DNA of 64,000 nt from Streptococcus sanguinis SK49 (GTDB lineage: Bacteria; Bacillota; Bacilli; Lactobacillales; Streptococcaceae), in the NCBI RefSeq assembly GCF_000212815.1, contig NZ_GL890985.1, forward strand, positions 1,298,600 through 1,362,599, written 5' to 3'. The notes under the pieces are model-generated. The model worked only from the letters and a program-made list of their open reading frames with translations, was not told the origin of the DNA and did no database searches. Below are positions 35,796-43,920 of this stretch, piece after piece. Position 1 is the stretch's first letter, and every line of letters starts with the position of its first letter. The position numbers and the translations under genes were made by a program.

Positions 35796-37466
35796 TTAAT
35801 CTTTTTGTTTTTCTTTCAAACCTAGAAAGCCAAGAATTCCTGCCAAGGCTAGTCCAAAGAAACCAATAGTAGCTGTAGCTGTTTGAGCTTCACCAGTTGT
35901 GGGTAACGTAGCCTTATCATTTTTTTTCATCGTATCTGCCATCGGCATAGAAGTTGGGTGTTCCGCCTTCACATCAGTCATGCGATGATCTACTTCCTTC
36001 GTACCCTCAGCAGTACTCATAGAATCTGTTGCAGAAGGCTTCTTATTCATCTGACCTTCTTGAGATGGTGTTGTAGAAGGTTTCATATTCATTTGACCTT
36101 CTTGAGATGGTATTGTAGCCATTTCTTTTCCACGAAGCTGAATCGTTACTTGACGAGTCGCAATAAGATTTGTCAAATCTGGTTTTTCATCTTTAGCACC
36201 ATAGACCTTGACAGTAGCTTGGTAACTGCGAGTGCCATTAGCACGAAGTTGGTCGAGAAGGGCTTGCCCGTCTTTACCGGTAGTATTGCCGTTCAAATCC
36301 ACTTCGTAGAAGTATTGACCTTTCGCCAAACCTTCAAGTGGCAAGAGGGCTGGATTGTTAGCCGAACCATTATCTGACCATGGGGCTTTGTCTGAGGCTT
36401 TTAACAAGAGGCGAGTCAACATACCATCTCCACCGAAAGCTTCATACGGAATGACTTGATTGACACCAGCCAAGAATGGACCGGGAACGTTCGCTTTTTC
36501 TAAATAGCTGGCTGGGACATCAATATGGTCTTTGATATTTTTAGTGACTGAATCTTTGACTGCTTCTTTTGAAACAAGGCCGTTCAAGTTAACAGTTACA
36601 TTTTTTGTAGCTACAAGATTGGTCGAATCTGGTTTACCATCTTTGGCACCATAGACTTTGACAGTCGCTTGGTAAGCATGAGTGCCATTAATGCGAAGTT
36701 GGTCAAGAAGGGCTTGTCCGTCTTTACCTGTAGTATTGCCGTTCAAATCCACTTCGTAGAAGTATTGACCTTTCGCCAAGCCTTCAAGTGGCAAGAGAGC
36801 TGGATTGTTCGCTTTGCCATTGTCTGACCAAGGAGCCTTGTCAGAAGATTTGAGTAAGAGACGTGTCAACATGCCGTCTCCACCGAAAGCTTCATACGGA
36901 ATAACTTGATTAACACCTGCCAAAAATGGACCAGGAACGTTCGCTTTTTCTAAGTAGCTGGCCGGAACATCTACCGAGTCCTTAGTATTTTCTTCAACTC
37001 CTTTTCTAACTTCATCTGGAGTCGTTACCGATTGAGAAGTGGTCGCTTCACGATCTTGGTTTGAAACTTCAACAAGAGTTGCCTCCGGTTTAGCTTCTTC
37101 TTTTTGATTGCTAACTTCTGCCATAGTCTGTTCTTTTTTTGGTTTTACCATTTCTTCCTTAGGAGCTAGGCTAGACTTATCTAGAGAAATAGTTTCATCA
37201 ACCTCTTCCTTAGGAGCTGACTGATTTGCAGGTAGAGCAGAATCCATTTCTTCTTTTAAAGCTGTCTCTGGCAACTTATTATTTTCTAACAATGACGAAT
37301 CTTCTTGAAGAACTTTAGTAGGAGTTGAAGTGAGATCATCTGCATGTACGGTATTTGGTTGACCAACTAGCAAAAAGAAACCACTGGCAACAACAACGGA
37401 AGCCACACCCACGCTTAAACGACGAATTGACCAGCGGGTATATTTTTGATTTGAATTGAATTTCAT
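35796..37466 (-). CDS. LPXTG surface adhesin with two SSURE repeats (PavB-like)
   Basis: A 556-residue wall-anchored protein. A YSIRK-type signal (KYTRWSIRRLSVGVAS, about 8-23) is followed by a Glu/Lys/Pro/Ser-rich stalk (45-150), two SSURE repeats of 150 residues (about 155-303 and 304-452; each with DVPASYLEKANVPGPFLAG), a short QEGQMNMKPS repeat zone and the anchor LPTTGE with hydrophobic tail. SSURE repeats of pneumococcal PavB bind fibronectin and plasminogen, so host-matrix adhesion is expected. PavB usually has more repeats; two is near the minimum. The upstream promoter carries a SaeR-like direct repeat. Confidence 0.93.
   Translation of the reverse strand: MKFNSNQKYTRWSIRRLSVGVASVVVASGFFLLVGQPNTVHADDLTSTPTKVLQEDSSLLENNKLPETALKEEMDSALPANQSAPKEEVDETISLDKSSLAPKEEMVKPKKEQTMAEVSNQKEEAKPEATLVEVSNQDREATTSQSVTTPDEVRKGVEENTKDSVDVPASYLEKANVPGPFLAGVNQVIPYEAFGGDGMLTRLLLKSSDKAPWSDNGKANNPALLPLEGLAKGQYFYEVDLNGNTTGKDGQALLDQLRINGTHAYQATVKVYGAKDGKPDSTNLVATKNVTVNLNGLVSKEAVKDSVTKNIKDHIDVPASYLEKANVPGPFLAGVNQVIPYEAFGGDGMLTRLLLKASDKAPWSDNGSANNPALLPLEGLAKGQYFYEVDLNGNTTGKDGQALLDQLRANGTRSYQATVKVYGAKDEKPDLTNLIATRQVTIQLRGKEMATIPSQEGQMNMKPSTTPSQEGQMNKKPSATDSMSTAEGTKEVDHRMTDVKAEHPTSMPMADTMKKNDKATLPTTGEAQTATATIGFFGLALAGILGFLGLKEKQKD
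36110..37010 (-). repeat. Two 450-bp SSURE repeats
   Basis: The coding repeats recur with an exact 450-base offset (for example DVPASYLEK at about 36949-36977 and 36499-36527). Long stretches are near identical at the DNA level, so copy number can change by recombination. Confidence 0.9.
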
Positions 37467-37501
37467 AAGATTCTCCTTTAGGTTTGTTTTTTTATGACTT
37501 T

Positions 37502-37543
37502 AGTATAATCTCCTAAGATTAAAAATGGTTAAGAAAAAGTTAA
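37502..37543 (-). promoter_or_regulatory. Adhesin promoter with SaeR-like GTTAA-N6-GTTAA box
   Basis: A -10 TATACT (minus, 37502-37507) has no recognisable -35. In its place lies GTTAA (37528-37532), six bases, GTTAA (37539-37543) on the plus strand. This is the exact spacing of the staphylococcal SaeR consensus. A weak promoter with an activator box over the -35 would suit control by the adjacent SaeRS-like system. The orientation is reversed relative to the gene, which weakens the case. Confidence 0.55.
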
Positions 37544-37651
37544 AATTTTTCTTAAATCTATCTTATAAAATGATTATATTGTCCTATTGCTCATAAAAAA
37601 ACAGCTTGAATTCCTTCGCCATAAATTCCCTACTACAATTGACAATGAGTC

Positions 37652-37678
37652 AAAAAAATCCACCATATTGTGGCGGAT
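37652..37678 (-). terminator. Terminator of brnQ
   Basis: Minus strand arms ATCCGCCA and TGGTGGAT with one G-U, five-base loop and seven T, starting just after the brnQ stop. Confidence 0.85.
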
Positions 37679-37686
37679 GTTATCTA

Positions 37687-39015
37687 TTAGTTCTCCATCT
37701 CAAAACGCTCACTCTTTAGCTTATTTGGCAAAAAGAGAGAAAGCAGGATTCCAACAAGAGCCGGCACCAACCAAGGCAGGGAAGCCCGAGCAAACGGAAG
37801 GGCATTTACCATATCACTTACCTTTGTAATATGGAACTGCTGCCCAAGAATACCCGCAAAGGAAATCAGAGTCACTGCTGCCACCGTCATTTGCATGCCG
37901 ATTTTGGACAGTGGCAAGAATTTATTGACGATGACAATCAGTACGATAACAATGGTAATTGGATAGAGAATTTGCAAGACTGGAACAGAATATTGAATAA
38001 TAGCATTAAGCCCAAGATTAGCAATCGCAAACCCAATCAAAGTAAAGACAGTTGCGTACACTTTATAAGATACCTTAGGGAAAGTTTTATGGAAGAATTC
38101 CCCAGTCGATACAATAAGTCCTGCAGTTGTTGTAAAGCATGTCACAGTAACCATAGCTGCAAGGAAAATCTGTGCTGTAGATCCAAAGATAGCCTGAGTT
38201 GCCTGCGATAGAACATAAACACCTGGATTGCCTTTGGCAATAATCTCAGCTGGAACTGGGAAATGATTGCCTAGAAAAGCCAAACCGATATACATGGCGC
38301 TAAAGCCCAACGCTACCATCAAACCAACAACCCAGATGGTTGAAACATACTCCTTTTTATTCTTGAAGCCTAGCTGATTTAGAGTCGTTACTGCAATAAC
38401 GCTGAAAGCCACTGAAGCCAAGGCGTCCAAAGTATTATAACCTTCCAAGAAGCCCTGTCCAAAAGCTGACGCAGAATAAGCTTGCGAAGCCTGCTGAGGA
38501 ACATTTGAGCCGTATTTCAAAGCCCCTAGGATGACTAAAATGATGATCAAAACTGCAAAGACAGGCGTCAGAATACGTCCAATCCGATCCAAAATCTTAG
38601 ATGGATTCAAAGAAATCAGGTAAGCAGCCGCAAAGTAAAGTGTCGTGAAAACAATCAATCCGATACCGGTCATATTTTTAGACAGCATAGGAGCAATACC
38701 AACTTCATAGGCCACTGTCGCTGTCCGCGGAATAGCAAAAAAGGGCCCGATTGACAGATACAAGGCTACAAGATAGACAATAGCAAACCAAGGCGCAATC
38801 TTCTGAGAAATCTCGTGGATATAGCCCTTGGGATTGAGCGTTCCTATAATCAAAGTCAGCACAGCAAGCCCTACCCCAGACAGGACAAATCCTGCAATAG
38901 CTGACCAAAAATGCTGGCCAGATAATGTTCCAAGCGAAGGCGGGAAAATCAAGTTCCCAGCACCGAAAAATATTCCAAATAAGAGCAAGCCTGTCAAGGC
39001 ACCTTTTTTAATCAC
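37687..39015 (-). CDS. brnQ: Branched-chain amino acid permease BrnQ (LIVCS family)
   Basis: A 442-residue, 12-helix symporter for leucine, isoleucine and valine, driven by Na+ or H+. The signature LFGIFFGAGNLIFPPSLG is near residue 12, and GYNTLDALASVAFSVI near 205 is also family-typical. It has its own promoter (TTGCGG/TATAAT) and terminator, so it is monocistronic. No T-box or CodY box was recognised in the leader. Confidence 0.95.
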   Translation of the reverse strand: MIKKGALTGLLLFGIFFGAGNLIFPPSLGTLSGQHFWSAIAGFVLSGVGLAVLTLIIGTLNPKGYIHEISQKIAPWFAIVYLVALYLSIGPFFAIPRTATVAYEVGIAPMLSKNMTGIGLIVFTTLYFAAAYLISLNPSKILDRIGRILTPVFAVLIIILVILGALKYGSNVPQQASQAYSASAFGQGFLEGYNTLDALASVAFSVIAVTTLNQLGFKNKKEYVSTIWVVGLMVALGFSAMYIGLAFLGNHFPVPAEIIAKGNPGVYVLSQATQAIFGSTAQIFLAAMVTVTCFTTTAGLIVSTGEFFHKTFPKVSYKVYATVFTLIGFAIANLGLNAIIQYSVPVLQILYPITIVIVLIVIVNKFLPLSKIGMQMTVAAVTLISFAGILGQQFHITKVSDMVNALPFARASLPWLVPALVGILLSLFLPNKLKSERFEMEN

Positions 39016-39048
39016 AGGAATCTCCTTAAATTTTTTTCATGCCTTATC

Positions 39049-39077
39049 ATTATATATGGAAATAGCCCGCTCCGCAA
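39049..39077 (-). promoter_or_regulatory. brnQ promoter
   Basis: -35 TTGCGG (39072-39077), 17-base spacer, -10 TATAAT (39049-39054), about 35 bases before the ATG. The remaining bases up to 39350 are AT-rich with no gene seen. Confidence 0.7.
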
Positions 39078-39355
39078 GACTTTTAACTTTTCACGGTAAG
39101 TTGGTTTAAAAAACGAAATAAATCGTAATATTTTTGAAGATTTTTAGCAAATTCCTGACTTATCCACAGATTTAAGGCTTATTTTAAAGTAATACAAATA
39201 AATTTGTTTTAAATCGTACATTTTGCTAACCTATCTCTATCTTTTTTGATGGTTTACTTTCTTTAAGCAGACATATTCTACTGTTGCTGAATGCGAGAAA
39301 AATACAATATTGTCCTTCCAGATCCAAAACAAAATAAAAGAGATTTTTCATAGTA

Positions 39356-39388
39356 AAAAGGTTGAAACATCCTATCTCAACCTTTTAA
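39356..39388 (-). terminator. Terminator of the GNAT gene
   Basis: Arms AAAAGGTTGA (39356-39365) and TCAACCTTTT (39377-39386), 11-base loop, T-rich tail on the minus strand. Confidence 0.8.
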
Positions 39389-39415
39389 AAATGGCTATAA
39401 ATCATTTAGCACTCT

Positions 39416-39970
39416 TTACACATCGCTAAATCTTCGGTACTTAATTTCAAATTCAAAGAAGTTCTTCTCTTGCAACATATGGAAAATATCTCGATAAGCC
39501 TCCTCATCAAAATGATGTCCCAAATACAAGATTTCAAAGCTTAACCCTTCATATTCCAAAAAGGCATTGGTCGTTCGAAAGCCATTACGCTTATAGAAGT
39601 CCATACGTGCTTGACGTTGCTCTAAATTGTCACATTCTTCATCGACACGTTCTACCTCTAGAACCATAGTTTTTTGATAAAACTCTGTCAGTTTATGAAT
39701 GATTTCTCCCCCATAGCCATGGCTGCGAAGGTGCGGCATAATTGCAAAGAAGCTGACATAGAACATTTTTTCGTTATAAACTGCAAAAGCAAAACCAACA
39801 AATTCTTCCTCATTGTAGAAGGCAAAGAAATGAGACCGTTCATCATTGGTATAGCGGAGAAATTCATTAATAGGAACTCTCTCTTCTTCAGGAAAGGCTT
39901 CTCGATTTAAGGCCTCCACCTTATCTAAATCAGGAAATTCTGCTGTAATAATTTGACTAGTTAAAGACAT
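39416..39970 (-). CDS. GNAT-family N-acetyltransferase
   Basis: A 184-residue acetyltransferase-fold protein. The acetyl-CoA loop is visible in AIMPHLRSHGYGGEIIHKL (near 82-100), preceded by the beta-strand pair FVGFAFAVYNEKMFYVSFFAI. The C-terminal part (FYKRNGFRTTNAFLEYEG) fits the GNAT fold. The substrate is unknown. It is monocistronic, convergent with nothing, and unrelated to the ABC exporter 54 bases upstream except by strand. Confidence 0.88.
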   Translation of the reverse strand: MSLTSQIITAEFPDLDKVEALNREAFPEEERVPINEFLRYTNDERSHFFAFYNEEEFVGFAFAVYNEKMFYVSFFAIMPHLRSHGYGGEIIHKLTEFYQKTMVLEVERVDEECDNLEQRQARMDFYKRNGFRTTNAFLEYEGLSFEILYLGHHFDEEAYRDIFHMLQEKNFFEFEIKYRRFSDV

Positions 39971-40024
39971 TGCTACCTCACTTTGCTTATATTCTAGCAG
40001 TTATCAAATGATTTAGCAAACCTT

Positions 40025-41803
40025 TTAAACTTCTTCTGCTTTTTTAGAAAATTGACTCTGGTAAAGGTCATAATAGAATCCTTTATCTACCAAGAGGCTC
40101 TCATGATTACCTTGCTCGATAATCTGACCATCCTTGAGCACCAAAATCTTATCCGCTTCTTGAATGGTCCACAGTCGGTGGGCAATGACAAAACTGGTCC
40201 GACCCTGCATGAGTGTCTTCATAGCTTTCTGAATCAGGAGCTCCAGCCGTGTATCGACAGACGAGGTCGCTTCATCCAAAATCAAAATCTTAGGATTAGC
40301 CAAAAGAGCCCTCGCAATCGTAAGCAACTGCTTCTGACCAAGCGAGATATTGCTTGATTCTTGGTTCATTTCCATGTTGTAGCCGCCTGGCAATGTCCGA
40401 ATAAAGTGGTCCACATTAGCTGCCTTGGCCGCTTCTACAATTTCTTCATCAGTGGCTTGCAGATTGCCAAAACGAAGATTTTCCTTGATAGTCGCTTCAT
40501 AAAGCCAAGCATCCTGCAGCACCATACCAAACTGTTTGCGATAGTCCTGGCGGGATAAATGGCGAATATCGTGTCCATCAACTGTAATCGCTCCTTTAGA
40601 CACATCGTAGAAACGCATGAGCAAATTAATCAGCGTGGTCTTACCAGCACCAGTTGGACCAACAATGGCGACCATTTCACCTGGTTTGACTTCCAGATTG
40701 AAATTCCGAATGAGCGGCTTATCTGCCACATACTGGAAGTCTACATCCTTGAAGCTAACCTGACCTGTCAGATCTTGATCCAGCTTTTCTGTCCTATCAT
40801 TGACTTCGTCTGCTTCGTCCAGCACTTGGAAAATCCGGTCTAAAGAAGACTTGGCACTCTGCAGCTGACCAGCCAGCTGAGTCAGGTTTTGAATGGGCTG
40901 GTTAATCTGCCAGACATATTGAACAAAAGCCTGCATATTTCCGACTGTTAGGCGCCCAGCGATAACCTGAAGGCCGCCCAGCAGAGCCAGCAAGAGGTAG
41001 GTCAGATCTGAAATAACATTCAAAACAGGCATCATTAAACCAGAGATAAAGCTAGCTTTAAAACCTACTTTCTGCAGTTTTTGCGTAATTTGTCGAAAAT
41101 CCTCCTGCGAACTTTCTTCTCTGACATAGAGCTTCAAGATATTAAAACCTGTCAGATTTTCCTGAACAAAGCCATTCATAGCCCCCAGTACATCTGCCTG
41201 CTGTTTAAAGTAAGGCTGGGATTTCTTCACGATAAAGCGAGCACTGAGGTAGGTAATCGGAATTGAGATTACCACAATTACTCCCAGTTGCAGATTGAGC
41301 ACCAATACCATGACGATAACCAAGATCAGAGTGAAGACTGCATTGATAACCTGCAGAAAAGACTGCTGCAAGGCGTTTGAAACAGCTTCGACATCGCTGG
41401 TAAAACGCCCCAGCAAGTCACCAAACTGATGCTTGTCAAAGTAAGAAACGGGGATGCGATTAATCTTATGACTGAGTTCATTGCGCAAGTCACGAATGGT
41501 AGCCTGCACTGCATTGGTCATAAAGTAATTAGAATAGTAAGAACCGATTTCATAAATAATCGCCCGCACAAAATACAAAACCATGACCCAGCCAACATAG
41601 GACACATTAATCTGGGCGTCAGCCACACCTTTAGCCATATCCAGCAGATTATTTGTCAATTCTGTAATGGCTATACCTAAGACAAAGGGCTCGACGACAC
41701 TCATAACGACGCTGAGGATTTTGAGGAAGATTGCAAAGGCAACTGCAAATTTATAAACTTTTAGGTAGCTCCACAAACGAGCAAAACTAGGTGTCTTTTT
41801 CAT
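40025..41803 (-). CDS. Heterodimeric ABC exporter subunit, catalytically complete half
   Basis: A 592-residue half-transporter: six-helix membrane domain (about 1-320) and nucleotide-binding domain with Walker A GPTGAGKTTL (near 377), signature ISLGQKQLL (altered from LSGGQ), Walker B ILILDEATSSVD with the catalytic Glu, and H-loop IAHRL. It is encoded 13 bases after the partner gene. With that partner lacking the catalytic Glu, the pair has the asymmetry of LmrCD/TM287-288-type drug exporters. Substrates are unknown. Confidence 0.93.
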   Translation of the reverse strand: MKKTPSFARLWSYLKVYKFAVAFAIFLKILSVVMSVVEPFVLGIAITELTNNLLDMAKGVADAQINVSYVGWVMVLYFVRAIIYEIGSYYSNYFMTNAVQATIRDLRNELSHKINRIPVSYFDKHQFGDLLGRFTSDVEAVSNALQQSFLQVINAVFTLILVIVMVLVLNLQLGVIVVISIPITYLSARFIVKKSQPYFKQQADVLGAMNGFVQENLTGFNILKLYVREESSQEDFRQITQKLQKVGFKASFISGLMMPVLNVISDLTYLLLALLGGLQVIAGRLTVGNMQAFVQYVWQINQPIQNLTQLAGQLQSAKSSLDRIFQVLDEADEVNDRTEKLDQDLTGQVSFKDVDFQYVADKPLIRNFNLEVKPGEMVAIVGPTGAGKTTLINLLMRFYDVSKGAITVDGHDIRHLSRQDYRKQFGMVLQDAWLYEATIKENLRFGNLQATDEEIVEAAKAANVDHFIRTLPGGYNMEMNQESSNISLGQKQLLTIARALLANPKILILDEATSSVDTRLELLIQKAMKTLMQGRTSFVIAHRLWTIQEADKILVLKDGQIIEQGNHESLLVDKGFYYDLYQSQFSKKAEEV

Positions 41804-41816
41804 ATCAGTCTCCTTT

Positions 41817-43553
41817 CTATTCCTCTGTCAAAGCTTGATTTTTCAACTGCGAATCCGCAATTTCACGATAAATATTATTGGTTTCCATCAGCTCTTCGTG
41901 CTTCCCGCGTCCGACGATTTCGCCCTGATCCAAGACAATAATCTGGTCAGCATCCATGATGGTTCCCACACGTTGGGCTACAATCAGCACCGTTGCTTGA
42001 CCTGTCACTTCCTTGAGACGACGACGAAGCACTGCATCCGTCTTGTAATCCAGAGCAGAAAAAGAGTCGTCAAAGATATAAATATCCGGCTTTTTGACCA
42101 CCGCTCGGGCGATAGAAAGCCGCTGCTTCTGCCCTCCGGATAGATTGCTGCCTCCCTCAGACAGGTGAGTCTCAAAACGCTCTTCCCGGCTCTCGATAAA
42201 GTCCTTGGCTTGAGCAACCTCAGCCGCCTGACTCAGCTCCTCTTGGCTAGCCTCTTCCTTTCCGTATCGTAGGTTTTCTGCGATGGTTCCGGTAAATAGC
42301 AGAGCCTTCTGCGGGATAAAGCCAATCTTCTGACGCAGTGCCTTCAGATTGTATTCACGGACGTCAACACCATCCACTAAAATCTTACCTATTGTTACAT
42401 CATAAAAGCGCGGAATCAGCTGCACCAGTGTAGACTTACCAGAACCAGTTGAACCGATAAAGGCAATAGTCTCGCCCGGCTTAGCCTTGAAAGAAATATT
42501 ATGCAGTACAGGACTCTCTGTCTCACCTGGATAAGCGAAGGTTACATTGTCGAACTCCAGATAACCCTGCGTATCTGTCTCGGTTACACCATTTTCATTA
42601 GGATTGATTGAAATGGGCATATCCATGACTTCCTTGAGCCGCTGGCTCGATACCGCCGTCCGAGGATACATAGTAAAGAGATTGGCCAAGAAAAGGAAGG
42701 AAAGCAGGGCGTGAAAGCTGTATTCGATAAAGGCAACAAGATTTCCGATTTCAAGACTGCCGTCCCGCAAAGGATCGAGGGCAAACCAGACAATGGCCAC
42801 AATCATCGCAATAATAATCTGCACAAAGAGCGGCTCTGTCAGACCAGTCAGCTTAAAGAGCTTATTGGAGTTTTGCGCATAGACCTCATTTTCATCAGAA
42901 AAACGCTTCTCTTGAAATTCCTCTCTTGCAAAAGCTCGGATAACGCGCAGACCAGTCAGATTTTCCCTTACATACTGATTAATCTTATCAAGGGTCTTCT
43001 GCTGCTTTTCAGACAAGGGCTTGGTTTTAACCGCTACATAAATGACCACGACAGCCAAGAAAGGCACTGAAACAGCTACAATCCATGCCAGAGACGGACT
43101 GGTCAGAAAAATCATGAGAATACTAGACAGCATCATCATGGGAGTAATGACACCCATTTTCAGGGTTTGCTCCGCAAACTGCATAAGAACAAAAGCATCT
43201 GAAGTCAAGCGAGTGACCAAAGAAGACACTCCAATCTGCTCATACTCGTGATGAGAATACTCTTGCAGCTTAGCATAGAGATCATTGCGCATGTCCTGCA
43301 CCATGGTCGTCGTTAGCTTCCCAGCTGCATAAGCCAAAACAATTCGCCCCAGCACTCCTAAGATAATAACGCCAAACATGACCCAAGCCCAGAAAAAGAG
43401 CTGGTCTGTCTGCTTAGGATTGATTCCCTCATCAATCATCCGAGCCAGCACCGTTGGCAGACCTAGATTGACGATTACAAAAAAGATTGCCGCGACAAAG
43501 TCCAAGACCAGCCACTTAGGATATCTCTTTAAATAAGACCAAATGTATAACAT
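41817..43553 (-). CDS. Heterodimeric ABC exporter subunit, degenerate-site half
   Basis: A 578-residue half-transporter with six membrane helices and a nucleotide-binding domain. Walker A is GSTGSGKSTL, the signature is canonical (LSGGQKQRLSIARA), but Walker B reads IYIFDDSFSALD, with Asp in place of the catalytic Glu, and the H-loop His is Gln (VAQRVG). Such a half forms one degenerate and one active ATP site with its partner. It leads the two-gene operon and follows a structured leader. Confidence 0.93.
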   Translation of the reverse strand: MLYIWSYLKRYPKWLVLDFVAAIFFVIVNLGLPTVLARMIDEGINPKQTDQLFFWAWVMFGVIILGVLGRIVLAYAAGKLTTTMVQDMRNDLYAKLQEYSHHEYEQIGVSSLVTRLTSDAFVLMQFAEQTLKMGVITPMMMLSSILMIFLTSPSLAWIVAVSVPFLAVVVIYVAVKTKPLSEKQQKTLDKINQYVRENLTGLRVIRAFAREEFQEKRFSDENEVYAQNSNKLFKLTGLTEPLFVQIIIAMIVAIVWFALDPLRDGSLEIGNLVAFIEYSFHALLSFLFLANLFTMYPRTAVSSQRLKEVMDMPISINPNENGVTETDTQGYLEFDNVTFAYPGETESPVLHNISFKAKPGETIAFIGSTGSGKSTLVQLIPRFYDVTIGKILVDGVDVREYNLKALRQKIGFIPQKALLFTGTIAENLRYGKEEASQEELSQAAEVAQAKDFIESREERFETHLSEGGSNLSGGQKQRLSIARAVVKKPDIYIFDDSFSALDYKTDAVLRRRLKEVTGQATVLIVAQRVGTIMDADQIIVLDQGEIVGRGKHEELMETNNIYREIADSQLKNQALTEE

Positions 43554-43559
43554 AACTCC

Positions 43560-43682
43560 TCCTTCACTATCTATTCAAAAATAACTCACTCTAAAGCACT
43601 CAGTGCCTTTAAAACACAGAAAAGAGCGCGCAAATGCACGCTTTAATACAAACATTATAACAAAAATATGAAGGAGGGTAAA
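43560..43682 (-). promoter_or_regulatory. ABC exporter promoter and structured leader
   Basis: Promoter on the minus strand: TTTACC (43677-43682), 17-base spacer, TATAAT (43654-43659). The roughly 95-base leader holds a hairpin AGCGTGC/GCGCGCT (one G-U) followed by TCTTTTCT near 43622-43645, and a second, AAAGGCACT/AGTGCTTT, near 43595-43615. The first resembles an attenuator. Confidence 0.6.
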
Positions 43683-43793
43683 GGTCATTTCAGGCTTTTT
43701 TCTGCCTATTATTAGCTTCATAAATGATTGTCAGCAGCAAACTGCCTGAAAGCAGACTAGCTACAGTTTTAATTGCTTGACTTATATAGAAAA

Positions 43794-43819
43794 ACAAACC
43801 TAGTTTTCACTAGGTTTGT
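43794..43819 (-). terminator. Terminator of the M26 metalloprotease gene
   Basis: Arms ACAAACCTAGT and ACTAGGTTTGT (11 bp), four-base loop, then TTTTCT. It lies about 100 bases after the stop. Confidence 0.9.
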
Positions 43820-43920
43820 CATTTCTTTTCTACAAGAAGGTGTGAATCTGAGAGTAATTCAAGCTCTTCCATAACATTTCAGACTTGCAACTTTGCAGAC
43901 CATTTGACAGCTCAAAGCAA

